NCBI GenBank assembly: GCA_002633005.1
Contig: NMRA01000142.1
Location: 602,860 to 666,859, forward strand
DNA length: 64,000 bases
Origin: Phoronis australis
Lineage: Eukaryota; Phoronida; Phoronidae
Reading direction: 5' to 3'
Made by a program: the position numbers and the translations under genes. How positions within the stretch are numbered: position 1 is the first letter of the stretch; each line of letters begins with the position of its first letter. Of the stretch, positions 44,901 through 57,235 are shown in pieces. The notes under the pieces were generated by a model. That model was given only the letters and a program-made list of their open reading frames with translations, searched no databases and was not told the DNA's origin.

Positions 44901-47900
44901 TTATTTTATATTTCTAAGTTTTGGTGCCTGTTATTTATTATTTTCTTGTCTGCAGGCAGGTTATGAGTGTGCTCCATCATCCATCTAGTTTAATTTGTTG
45001 CCCAGTTCTTGTATCTTTTTGTATTATTAATAGTTCGAACAAGTTCAAAATGTGGCATGTTATGACCAAAATTGTGCCCTCCACTGGCTTTTTTGACCTC
45101 ACTAAATTGCAGTAATGTGTTTTTGCTGAGTTACTGGTTGTTGAAATGTCTGAGAAGTGGCCTGCAGTTGAAAAGGGTATATTGAGCTTTGCTTTGCTGG
45201 GTCAAAATTTGCCCTGACAACTTCAAAGTAAGATCAATTAGGAATGGACCAGTGCAAATTCAAAAACGGTGCATACGCGTTGCCCTTTGACTTGAGTTGC
45301 TGGTTCACTTGGCAATAATTCAAGATTGGCATGTAATGTTTTCAAACTCCAAAGCACTAAGTTGGTTTATGAAGAAATCAATATTGACATCTAAACATGT
45401 GTGAAATACAGCTTTCAGAATTCCCCTTTAGACTGTAATTTTTCATGGATAGTGGGCAATTTATATTTATCCAGAGTTGACAAAGAAGATGAAATGATGT
45501 GCCTTATCAAGGGTTGTAACTTCCTGCTGAGAAATATTCCTGATGAAGCGTTCATTTATCGCCGTGGTGCCGAGCCCGAGTATGTGTTCCAGGGTCTGAC
45601 CAGAGATGTTTTTCCTTACCTCCTGGTCAACATAGGTTCTGGCGTCAGCATCTTTAAGGTACAAGTTAGGAAATCATGTCTTGCAGTGGCCTAGTTCTTA
45701 TATAAGGTTATATTAGATTTTATTGACGAGTCTGTATTTAGCCAAATGTCTACACAACTGTATATTTTAACTTATGTTCTGAAAGTAGAAAACGTGTAGA
45801 AGTTGATTTTTGGCTTTGTACCGATCTACCATTAATTGTGTCACGTGACCATGTTTTTAGTAAAATTCACCAAAAAGAAACTATAGCAAAACAGCGGTAT
45901 CTATAACATGACCAAATCTTGTTTGATATAGACGTTCAAGAAGAAATCTCAAAAATGCTGTTACAGTTTTCTGAAATATCATTTTGTTTCCGTTTTACAC
46001 TACTTAGGATTTTTTAATAATAAACATAAAAGTCCTATTTTTGACAGCCCCTCAAAAGTGGAACATCTCAATAAAAAATTTCAAACTGTTTCTTGGAGAA
46101 TAGTGCACAAGGTATCAGTATTTGAAAGTTTTATAAGAACGTGGTCTGCCATTCCTGAGACATGCTGTACCGAAGTTAGCCAATGGAATTTTTCTGGTGT
46201 CCTCTGGACTTGAAATTTTCCTGTTTTAAGAGGATTTCCTCTGTTTTGTTTCAATTTCCTCTTATTTCGTTTCCAGTTTCCCCTGTTTTTTTTTTCTTTT
46301 TTATCATTATGTTGTAAAAAACATTTCTTGTTGTTAAATTTTACAACACAAAAATATTTCTATCTCACAACCCTATTTATTTGTAGAACGACATATCACC
46401 TGGGAAAATTTTCCTCTTTTTTCATCATGGGTCATTCCCTGCATAACCTTAATCGCCAAGTGTAAAATGTCTATGAATTATGAGCCAAGAATGTAACTGC
46501 TTGGAAATGTGCTGTACTCGGTTAGTTAGGACCATCTGAGTGATTTTCATGCTTACGAATGTTAACTGAGAAGTCATTCGGAAATCAACAGTTTTCTTTA
46601 AAAATCAAAGTGTTTTTGAAATATATTCAGGAAAAATGTTATATTGAAGCATGACCATCAGAGTAAAGGTATGTTCTAGCTGAAATTAATGGAGATTTTT
46701 TACTTTAAGTATAGTGAGCCATGTATGAAACATTTCATCATTTTTGCATTTTTGGTTTTCACAGTTTGGGGTGAAAACCATTGTTTTGTTTTTAAAATGG
46801 TGATTAAGCTCTCCTAATTAGACAGTTTATTATAAAAACCACTAACCAAGTGGAGTTCATGAATTATTTCAACAAAAAGATTCCCTACCACCGCTTAAAG
46901 TAATTAGCTCTTCCTAGGAATGATACGATCTTTCAATTCATTTGTCCCTTAGGTTGACAGTGAAAGTGAGTTCCAAAGAATTAGTGGCACATCCATCGGT
47001 GGAGGAACGTTTTGGGGACTTGGCTGTCTTCTCACAAAGGCACAGGTAAGGGCACCTCCATCGGTGGTGGAACGTTTTGGGGACTTGGCTGTCTTCTCAC
47101 AAAGGCACAGGTAAGGGCACCTCCATCGGTGGTGGAACGTTTTGGTGACTTGGCTGTCTTCTCACAAAGGCACAGGTAAGGGATGAAGTGTGAAGTGTAA
47201 TACAGAAGAGCAAAGGGTTTCATTAACTTGCTGAAATATTTATTTAAATGAGTATATTTCTACAGCATGTCTTTGGATGTCCCTGACAGTTCTTCAGCTG
47301 TCGGTTGTATGTACCGAGTTCCATTCGTGTTGAGTGAATGTGATAAACATTCGATAAATAACACAAATACCAATACGGTTGACTATTCATGAAAGGTTAA
47401 ATAGGAAAAATTTCTTGTCCCCGTCATGTGAAGGTGATGACCATTCCAGCTACTCCGATGGTGAATTCTGCACTCAGATGTCACGACACAAATTTTTGTT
47501 AGCATTCAGCTGCCAGAGCGGGAAAATTCCGTGTCATTTTGTCTGGTTGTTTCAGTGTGTACTGTTGTATTTTTTTCAAAAGACTGTTGCCGTCATGTCC
47601 TAAGTGGATATACCATTTCTATGAAGATGGTCTGTATCTTTCTAGGGTTTTTGAATTATGGTGAAAGCCCGTATTGTGTTCTGCACGTCAGTCTTCCATG
47701 ATGTGTTAAAAATGATTTTTAAAGGATTTTTAGATTAAAGTTTTGTTTAAAATATACTGTCTTCAAAGTTGATTAAATCTGTTGTACGTTCTCCACTTGA
47801 CCAAGGTTTACAGCTATTTTAAGTNTTTTCAAAAGACTGTTGCCGTCATGTCCTAAGTGGATATACCATTTCTATGAAGATGGTCTGTATCTTTCTAGGG

Positions 47901-50900
47901 TTTTTGAATTATGGTGAAAGCCCGTATTGTGTTCTGCACGTCAGTCTTCCATGATGTGTTAAAAATGATTTTTAAAGGATTTTTAGATTAAAGTTTTGTT
48001 TAAAATATACTGTCTTCAAAGTTGATTAAATCTGTTGTACGTTCTCCACTTGACCAAGGTTTACAGCTATTTTAAGTCACGTGACAGTTCAACTTTATTA
48101 TTTACACCTTTTCTTTGTTTACAGACTGCTGCGGTGATAAAAATTGAGACGAGTGACAGGGAATTTTAACAAAGCTAAACCACAGCACTCAAAAAACTTG
48201 GTGAAAAAAGGGGGGAGTGATGTAAATTTTCTTGAGACGTTAATTTCGTGTACTTGTTTGCAGAGTTTTGATGAGCTGTTACAATTGGCCGAAGACGGGG
48301 ACTCGCGTAATGTAGACATGCTTGTTAAGGACATTTACGGGGGAGATTACTCCTCTCTAGGCTTGTCAGCAGACCTGATCGCTAGTAGCTTTGGGAAAGC
48401 AGCAAGAGTGACAGGGGAACCTGGTATGGCTCAGTGCTGACATCAAGTGTTGAAATTCTGTTGTTATCACGGAGAAACCTAATAGCCATACTTCAAGCAT
48501 CACTCACAAAAACTAAGGACAACGCTTTTTGGATGCTATAAAAAGCCAGTAGAAAAAATTCAGATAATGTAGAATACATTTGGTGAACCACATGGGTGTC
48601 TCTTTAACTGCAAATTGGTACTTTAAAAGGGCTTTAAGAAGCCTAGCCACCACGAATACCTTAGTATGGTGTTTTATTTAGAACCCCCTTCAATACAGTC
48701 AACTACTTTTGTTCTTTGTTGTTGCAGTAGTGCAATATTGCGTGCACTATCAGTTGATGAGCGTATACTCGAGTGATTAAATCGTGTTTTCTTATGCTGT
48801 GAAAGTATTGCGGAGACGATCTGAGTAATAAGTCCACTTCATGTAAAAAATTTGAATTAAGTAAGGCTTTATTACTTAGAAGTATTGTTTTATCTATTTA
48901 TTGGACAGTCAACTCGTAGTGCAAGGGCAGTGCTATCTTGACAACGTTATATGGTAGTAAATGTAATCCTTTCTCATTGTTGGTCAGGCTGTGCAATTCA
49001 TCTGGGTCCAGTAATATGAGTGTTGAGTGTTTAGTGATTACTAGTGTATTCTGCTTGATGATTTGTACTCAGGCCATCAGAATGTCGATGAAGCCCAACA
49101 GAATCAAGTTTTGATGTTTCTTCAGTGACCAAAATTGTGCTCTCTAACCACTACACTGGCATCTGCATTACACTCTGTTTCCAAGCCTCATTCTCTTGTA
49201 TGATGTGCCGTGTGACCATGTTGTCTCAATGCGCAGGGCTTGGAATTTTCCTGTTTTAAGAGGATTTCCTCTCTTTTGGTTTCGATTTCCTCTCCAGTTT
49301 CCTCTTTTTTCATCTCTTTTTATAATTTGTTTACTGTATTCATACAAAAACATTTATTCCAGTTAAATTTTACAACAAAACAAAAATAATTCTATCGCAC
49401 AAGCCTATTTATTTGTGGAACGATACATCACACGAATATAAGGGTCTTCAAGGGCAAACTTGAACTAGAAACTCCTATGCATAAACTGTAATGTATTCGA
49501 GCACAGTCTGATAACCAATTATCTTAAGTTCGCACAAAATGAGCAGAGAAATTGCCAAAAATATTTTCGAGTTCGTTTCGAGTACAAAGATTAGAGACCG
49601 GGCCCTGAATGCAACATGCATTAGACTTTTAGTGGGTCATTAGTTAATTGTACTGCTAACCATTCTTACAGAGTCTTTCCGGAAAGAAGATATTGCCAAA
49701 AGTCTGCTGATTGCGATCAGCAATGATGTTGGACAGATTGCCTCCTTGAATGCTAAGCTGCACGGTGTGAAGACGATATACTTTGGGGGGTTTTTCATCC
49801 GAGGTCACCCCCTTACCATGTATACAATAACGTATGCTCTTAACTATTGGTCACAGGTAAGTGGTTTAGGGTAAAGGCGTAGACAAGGTTCACCTGTTGA
49901 AGATTTACAATGTTTAGCTGTAACAACGTGAAGGTATGCATGTCACCTTTGTGATGTGTGTCTTTGGACAAACAACAATATATGTGGTTAAAATTTGAAA
50001 TTTAAGCAACCAACCTCTACTCAGCCTATTGCTAGCAGGTATTGTCAAAGAAATGCTTGGGTGTGTTTTGAATTGTGATTTCATTAAGTGACTGTTTACC
50101 AGCGTATTATAGATAATAAACTTGTTCTCTTGAGATGTCATGACATACCGAGACATTGTCAAAAAGAAACTTCCTGGTTATCTGCCTTTAAAAGGATACT
50201 AAACTCTGTTTTGGTGATTTCAACCAGTCGTTCTGTCACCTGCTAATTCATCATTGGCGTCCCAATTGCGTAATAATAGAAGTGTTGAGCAACAAACCCT
50301 GAGAACTGGATGAGAAGGTTGTTAATGGGCCAAGACCGGGCTCGGTATCTCTTTAACTAATACCAACCAGAGACATGATCTTATCTGGTATTCATTTGTT
50401 GTCAGGGTGAAGTGAAAGCCATGTTCCTTCGTCATGAGGGTTACCTGGGAGCTGTTGGCGCCTTCCTTAGATGTGGTGAGGAGACAGGTACGGATGTCTT
50501 TGACAGGTATCACTATAATGCAAAATGTTGCGAGTTGTCTAAAAATTGACCCGATTTCTGTGATTCATCTGAAATAGCGTGTGGTAAAGGATACCCGTAT
50601 GCATACTGTACAAGTGAAGACTTTCACTGAGCTTTGCATGTAACCTCTTTAGTAATTCAACAAAGTATTATGGCTTTAGTGATTGGCGTTACAATGATCT
50701 TGGCTGCACTAAAGAGGAGAAAATTTTGATAACAATATTGGTTTTCTCGGCTGTTCTGATTATGTGTACATGTCTTGTTATGGTGTTTCAAATGCGTTGC
50801 TTATTACAAATGCGTTGTTTATTACAATTGCGTTGTTTATTACCAGAGACCAAGGTACAGTCTTGGAGTGAGAACTACATCGGCAGCTCCGGTCTACAAA

Positions 50901-53900
50901 GTCCAAGGTCTCGTTCCTTCGGAGCGTTCTCCAAAACTGGATCATCGGTAATTTGCAATAAAACAAGTCTAGTGTTTTTTTTTTGACTTGTGAGTCTTGT
51001 AATATTCGGAGACGAAGGACTCGGGTATTTCACTGGGAGGGTCCAGTGAAATTGCCCCCCCTTCCTGCTCAGCCATTTTGCTGTAGCTACAATGATAGAA
51101 GAGTATCAAGAGCCCTCTCTTTGTTGTTCAACACCCCTTTTGGTCATGTTCCTTGACCTGTCCATCCCAAGATGTTCCGCAGATAGATGCAGGTTGCAGA
51201 AATTGCAGAATTTGTTTCCACAACTTTGAAACAATCACGTGTCTCATGGTTGTCTTTGCAGTTTGACGTGCTTGAGCTAGACTCCATGGACAGTCTGGTG
51301 GTCAAGTGTCCACTCCTGCTGGACCCGACTGGTTATTTCCCAGACACTGTTGACCTGACTCAGGACACAGAGGCTCGCACTTACTGGCTTGACTGCTTCG
51401 AGTCGGCCATTGATAAGGTTTGGGAGAAATTGAAGTCTTGTAATGCGTGAATGTGACGTGCCAGCTGTTGTTGTTTTGAAGTATGTCGCGGAACATTTCT
51501 GTTTTAGATTGGGCAAAATGACGATTTGGTTCTGGTCTGCATGGGCATCAGTTCCAAAGTTGCGCATCGCTACTTAAAAAAAACTGTTGTTAGGTCAGCT
51601 AATTTATAAAAATGGCATTGGTGCACCACATCAGAAGATATCAAGGTGAATTTTTGTAGAAAAGAAAAAGGCATTGCCTCGCCACTTTAGCTGATATCGG
51701 GTAAATTTTTGTATTTGAAAAAAGAAAATATCAACTAAAAAGTACAATATTGACGAATCAATTTTCTTCACTTTTTTGGCCTTGTCAGAAAACATTTAAA
51801 GCAACTTTAAGCCCGTATTTCTACCAAGAAGCAACAGTTTGGTTGATGCCACTTCGCTGTAAAATTTGTCTTGGCTCATTCCTGACTCAGATGAGGGGTG
51901 ATTTCTGGTTTGCAAATATCCGACAGTTTGTTATTTCTTGAGACTTTGCTCAGCACGTATAATGAAGTGCCAAACTTATAGAGCCAGGTCTCAACCAATA
52001 ACAAACCGTCAGTTTTTGGAAGCCCTAAATTTGCCTCCAATTTGACAGTTATCTCTTCGTTGTAGCAGAATATGGCTTCCTTACCTGGGACATGCAGTTT
52101 TGTAGAGTAGTGTAAAACCTACTTAATTTTGTACACTGTAAATTTAATTAAAGGTCCTTGACATCAAAGGTCATTGGTAATTGCACCACTTTGTCTTGCA
52201 AACGTTATTGTCCCTGTAGAAAACTCCCCATGCTTCTAGAACCTTTGAAACAGAGCCTAGCTAGATTAAATCCCAGAGGAGTCGTTATCTCACTATCACG
52301 AGGGAACAAAGCAGGGGTTACATTACTTCTAACCTTCTCGCTAATTAGTGTGACATTTCACAAAATGCTTAATTCCTGTTTAGGCTATCATTGTGATCCC
52401 CCGGATAGCTTATTCACTCTCCATTTTGCAGTTCGTGTCTCAAGCCATTAAAAGTGAGCCGGGATCGCAAGACGCTGAAGTAAGGGCCAACAAGTTCAAG
52501 GAAGAGTATGTGGAGCGATTGCGAAATCTGAAAGGAAATCCCACGTAAGATAATTGACCCTGTGTTGCTATTTTGCGTTTGTCTTTTTGACATGAGTCTC
52601 TTGGGGTGGAGGACGTTGTGATGTTGCTGACTGGCCGTTTCAGCTAAATTTCACCCTGTTCAGCTGGCTAAAACGGAAATCAAGTATATAGGACTTTCAC
52701 TTTAATACAAAAATATCGGTCTCATAATGTTCCTTACTGCCATCTATTGGCCAAATTCTTGCTGATAAACTTAGTAAACGACATTGCATTTTAGCAAAAT
52801 TTTTAAGAAATGTAGATAAGTGATTAATGAAACTGCCGACAGTGTCTAGTTGCAAATATTTTTTTTCTAAATTACGTCTGAAAATTACACGACCATTCAG
52901 AATTTACCAAGCACTAGTTGAGATGATGTGTAATTTTAACTCTTTTGATGAACTTGAAACACGACTGTTCTGGTTATTTTTTATCAAAGCATTGCTGGAT
53001 TGTTTCATTGAATTCTGGACTACTGTAGCTGCTTGGTCCAACCACCTGCCAAGAATTTTGCCTGACTTCCAGCTCATTGAATAGAGACAACCTTTGAGAA
53101 AATAGACCATGTAGTCAGGCCATTACATCAGATAATTTTGGAAGTACAGTAATCCTCCACTGATTTTCCACATAAGTAATTACCAAAAAGATCATTTTCC
53201 ATTTTCAAAGGCTAATTACCTTTTTGTTACTTATGCAAAGTTTCGCAGATGTTGTTTTATGACATTGATGCACTGCAAACTGTCTTGGTATAGATTAAAA
53301 TGTTCTTAATTTTTATTTTTGTGTAGAAATTTGACCAAAGAGAATTTCCCTTGTCGGCCATATTGTTTCCTAAATAAGTGAAGTGTTTATCCTTCGCTAA
53401 AGAGTACTTCTCAGCTGAAGATAAGTGCTCAAAAAGTCACAAGTGGTGGGTCAGTTGCAGAGTGCTGTACCGGTCTGCCGAAATGATACGGAAAGGGTCA
53501 GGAAGGTGTCAAAAAGTGATTGTCATTTTTGGAGATTTTTTTGTTTATCAAAGAAATGTTTTCCTGTAGCTTCTGAATTTTTTCCTCACGCTTTCGTTTT
53601 TGTTAACAGAAATCAGATTTTATTTTGATTCCTTTTTGCAAATCCTGGTATTATGGCAATTTCAGCGCTTTTGGCTCGCTAACTGTTAGAAGTTTACTGG
53701 AGACAAGGGAACATTGTATGCAGGAGTTTCAGTTCATGGATCCTTATCGGCAGGTGGGTGTGTGGCTGTAGATTGTTATCGGCAGGTGGGTGTGTGGCTG
53801 TAGAATGTTATCGTTAGAGTTATGTGACTTGATTTTTTGTGAGTATGTCAAAATTCAATTAAAGCACTTGACTGTTGCCATGTTGGGATGCCAGAGAAAT

Positions 53901-56900
53901 CTTCGAAAATGTCGGATATTCTTAAATGTATTCTGCATTTTAACCAAAGGAAATTCACAGTTTTATTCCTCAGTGGAGAGATCACTAACATTTAGATGAG
54001 GGATTAGATTTTAGTTCGCGAACAATTTGTGTCATTGCCAGTCACTGACGTAGCACGTCGTTTGCAACTACTGCAACTATCAAATTGTCAAGAGCAAGGA
54101 TGAATAGCGCATTCCTGTTCAAGTACTTAACAGTTCAACCATTAAAATCGTATTGAAAATCAAAACCCAGCTTTCATACTCAATGCAGTCTAAATGTTAT
54201 TCTAGTTCTTTAGATTCGTCCACCAACTTTTAATTGTGTTCTTGAAAAAATGTCATCTTTAGTAGCAGAGTTATTTATGTAGGTTGAGTTTGTTCGCTTG
54301 CGTGTAGCTACATGTCGATTTCATTTCAATCTTTTTCAGCAAAAGCAATATGAGAATGAAACTGCTCTTAGATTCTTGGAGAACCACCTGCAGAAAATAG
54401 ACGCCCTCTGTTGGGAAGACCGACAGTTGGCTTTGGTGAAGAATCTGCTCACGGGTAATGTCTTTGACTGGGGTGCCAAGGAGGTAGCTGATCTCTTGGA
54501 GGGGTCCACTTTTGGGTTCGAAGAAGCCCAATCTAAATTACAGGGTGAGGTTTTGTGCCAGAGTTTTAGAGTTAGCACTAATAAAGTTAGTGGGGTGTAA
54601 TCTGACTTACTCAAAGTGCTGTTGCGAGAACTAGAACCGTAATGTAGAGCTTTGTCCAAGTTAAAGAGGAACTTTTACATTCCTAAATGGATTTTTAGTC
54701 AATTTGCACATTTTAGTTTCTATAAAATGTACTTTAAACCTTTATAATTGATTTCCATAAAAATAACATGACTAGTTATAGAAATGGGATAGATTCCAAA
54801 TGAATTATTGGGTATTGTATACCTATTTCAGGTCATTGTTGAAGCAGTTGTAAGACCACCTTCAACTTTCGAAGAAACGTTTAATTTAGACCTCTTGCTA
54901 CTATAAAATCTGCCTCAAGTTGTTCTGTACCCAGGTGAATGATTTGTGGGCTAGATGAGATGTTGCAGGTTCGTCGTGCTTGAGACCATGCAGGGACGTG
55001 AAGTTATTCACCTTGTCAAGCCGATTTATAATACAAATCCGAGAAATCCTTCCTTATCCAATTATGGAATAAGAAGAGACTAATTTTATAATGGTAAATC
55101 TGAAGTTATATTGTGACGGACGGTGGGTTTAACTTTGATGTAGTTGACGCTTCCTGAGACGTTCTAAGGGTCATGGAATACTGAACAGAAATTCTTCGTC
55201 TAATAAGTTATTTACATCTTCGCTATGTTATTATTGCACAGTGTTGTACATAACCATCGAGCTCCTGTCGTTACAGCCCGACCGTGGCTTGTGGATAACT
55301 ACGAACAGTGGTTACAAAGACTACGTGGACCCTGTCATCGGTGTGCTGTGATATTCTGTGATAACAGTGGTATGGATATCATTTTGGGTATCTTCCCCTT
55401 TGCGAGAGAACTACTTTCACGCGGGACAAAGGTGGGTGGCTTGTTGTAGGCATGTCGTTTCTGTTCTAGTTGTTGGCCATGTTTTGCTGTTTGAAAAACT
55501 AGTATATCTCCTCAATTATATGGCAGGTTCATGTGACATTTGATATTTTTGAGAATTAAAGTGTTATGTCACTGAGGAACTGAGTTTTGAAAGAAAGTTT
55601 TTAATTGTTAAAACAGATGCTGAGTGCAAAAACTGTACTTTGTGAAAAGTGGGCTGGTTAGATCTACCCGAAACCCCCTTCACACCTGCTAACGCATATT
55701 GTTGAATGCATCTGAGATGCTGTTGTGCAAATTGGTTGAACACTCTTACACCAGTCTAAGTGTTCTCATTAGGCCAATGAAGTGTAATTATTAGACTGCG
55801 TGCGACTTAAATATCCCCCGTAACAATAATAATTTGAAAATGTGGTGACTCATTAATAATTAATTTTAAAAGAGTTATATAGTCACGCTTCTTACAAAAA
55901 GTCTCTGTTTCGCTTCACAGAAAGTGCTGAATGTCTTTATCAAGCGGCGGAGCTTATTTCTTTGGATAACCTCAGTATTGAAAATGACTATCAATAGAAT
56001 GTTAATTTTCAAAATCCTTATTCACAGGTAATAGTCTGTGCCAACAGTAAACCTGCGTTGAATGATGTCACCTATCCTGAGCTGTGCATACTAACCAAAC
56101 GAATAGCCTCTATATGTCCCGTGATTAGCAAGTGCATCACCTCTGGTCAGCTCGTAGTCATGGAAACGGGTAGTGCCTCACCTTGCCTTGATCTACGGTA
56201 TGTTATGACGGATGTTGGTGGTTTTGATGATTTTCGCTTTGAACTATTTAGACATTGCTGCACATTTCTTTGTCAGTATTTATTTTTCCAACTTTTTAAT
56301 GGCTCATAGCTGCGGATGCTTCAGACTTGAATTGTTTTGTCAATGAATCATTTTTTGTCATGCAACAGTTTTGCTAAAGTTCAGTGCAGTGCACACCAAC
56401 TTTTCTAGACTTCCTTCTCTCTGTGTTTTCACCCTGTAAACATTCCACGTCATTCCTAGTCGCAATGAACGGCTAGTGCAAAGACCCTGATTTTCTGCGA
56501 TAGTGCACAGAATTCAGAGAATTGAAAGTTCAAACAGAATTCACATATTTCAGTAGTAGATACCTTAATTACAGTAAAATTAAAATAATCCATTAAATTC
56601 CGCAATTTCAGCCGCGCACAGTTGTTTTGGTGCAAACATATTTTAAGTTGATGTGCATTCTTTCTGAAGTTGGCACTGGAGAAACAATAAATGTGCAAAT
56701 TATTGATAACACTACAGTTGTGGCATAATTTAGAGGCACATGTTAGGCAATTCCTATATCAGTTTTATGTTATGTCTCACTTTGAAATTAGAAAACAGAA
56801 TTTTGTATTTGCCAAATGATTAAAAGTAGATTTCTCTGTTTTTGAAAATGGAAAATTAGAGTCGCTGATATTCTGACAGTCAGGGAATTCTGGGTAATTT

Positions 56901-57235
56901 TTGTGGTCCTTTTTGGTCTACACTGTTTGCAGACTTGGCCCTTGTAGTTTTTTAATATTTTTCTAAACCAACTGATGAAAACTTGTGTTTGTGACAGGTG
57001 TATTGATGTGAATCTTGCTAAGACAATGGAAGTTGAGAAAGCAGACTTAATAGTTCTGGAAGGAATGGGCCGGGCTGTACACACCAACTACGATGCCAAC
57101 TTTGCCTGCGATGCATTGAAAGTGGCGGTGCTGAAGAACAGATGGTTGGCCAACCATCTGGGCGGTCAGATGTTCAGTGTCATCTTTAAATACGAGCCAT
57201 CAAAAAAAATAGTGTCAGGCAACACCACTAGGTAG
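41978..57235 (+). CDS. PANK4: PANK4: pantothenate kinase-fold / DUF89 phosphatase protein, 16 exons, 780 aa
   Basis: Coding exons: 41978-42071, 43875-43975, 44671-44888, 45475-45658, 46953-47045, 48264-48423, 49672-49856, 50406-50487, 50847-50947, 51262-51417, 52432-52544, 53666-53753, 54340-54544, 55277-55431, 56028-56197, 56998-57235. All introns are GT-AG, the phases agree and the sum is 2343 nt (780 residues; human PANK4 is 773). The kinase fold has DIGGS (30-34), TGGGAYKY (120-127), NIGSGVS (190-196) and SIGGGTFWG (213-221). The metal-dependent DUF89 phosphatase has DNSGMD (622-627), Asp658 and [10 protein letters not shown] (723-732). In mammals it dephosphorylates 4'-phosphopantetheine-related compounds and restrains coenzyme A synthesis. 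Glu144 and Arg208 align with PANK3 Glu138 and Arg207, lost in mammalian PANK4, so the kinase half may be active. The ATG at 41978 is in frame with the conserved start. Exon 5's donor is triplicated. Confidence 0.95.
42115..42495. repeat. MITE in PANK4 intron 1, TA target site
   Basis: The left end ctgggttttttcgtagataa and the right end, reverse-complemented, ccggggttttccatagataa, are inverted repeats of about 26 bp continuing gcccat. TA flanks both sides. The interior has further inverted words (atgggcgt, aacgccc). Begins 44 bases after exon 1. Confidence 0.8.
42496..43874. other. rest of PANK4 intron 1
   Basis: No second gene or RNA recognised. 43330-43790 is less AT-rich but has no ORF of note. 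Confidence 0.5.
46206..46442. repeat. CAGGG-family element in PANK4 intron 4
   Basis: Shares gaaattttcctgttttaaga and ttaaattttacaaca...cctatttatttgt with 49236-49436. The far end, reverse-complemented, reads cagggaatgacccatgatga. Confidence 0.6.
46986..47180 (+). repeat. three 65-bp tandem copies of an exon 3' end with its splice donor
   Basis: Units start at 46986, 47051 and 47116. Each contains the end of PANK4 exon 5 (from the SIGGGTFWG codons to cacag) and a complete donor gtaaggg. 65 is not a multiple of three. Reading through the first donor meets TAA after 22 codons, so only the first donor (47046) gives a normal protein. Confidence 0.9.
47573..48077. repeat. exact 252-bp duplication around a single N
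   Basis: 47573-47824 and 47826-48077 are identical by eye, separated by one N at 47825. This is the pattern left when overlapping contigs are abutted without merging. It falls in PANK4 intron 5. Confidence 0.9.
49236..49436. repeat. CAGGG-family element in PANK4 intron 6
   Basis: Begins cagggcttggaattttcctg and shares its interior with 46206-46442. The right terminus is not clear. Confidence 0.55.
50793..50846 (+). repeat. three 18-bp repeats ending in the exon 9 acceptor
   Basis: tgcgttgcttattacaaa, tgcgttgtttattacaat and tgcgttgtttattaccag in tandem. The third copy supplies the polypyrimidine-like run and the AG of PANK4 exon 9. Confidence 0.8.
53744..53813 (+). repeat. 32-bp duplication over the exon 12 donor
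   Basis: ttatcggcaggtgggtgtgt... occurs at 53744 and 53776, with a partial third start at 53808. Both full copies contain cag followed by gtgggt, so PANK4 exon 12 has two equivalent donors 32 bases apart. Confidence 0.85.

Noticed and set aside
50726-50986. Separate 86-codon gene
   Set aside because: It is PANK4 exon 9 with intron sequence read through on both sides.
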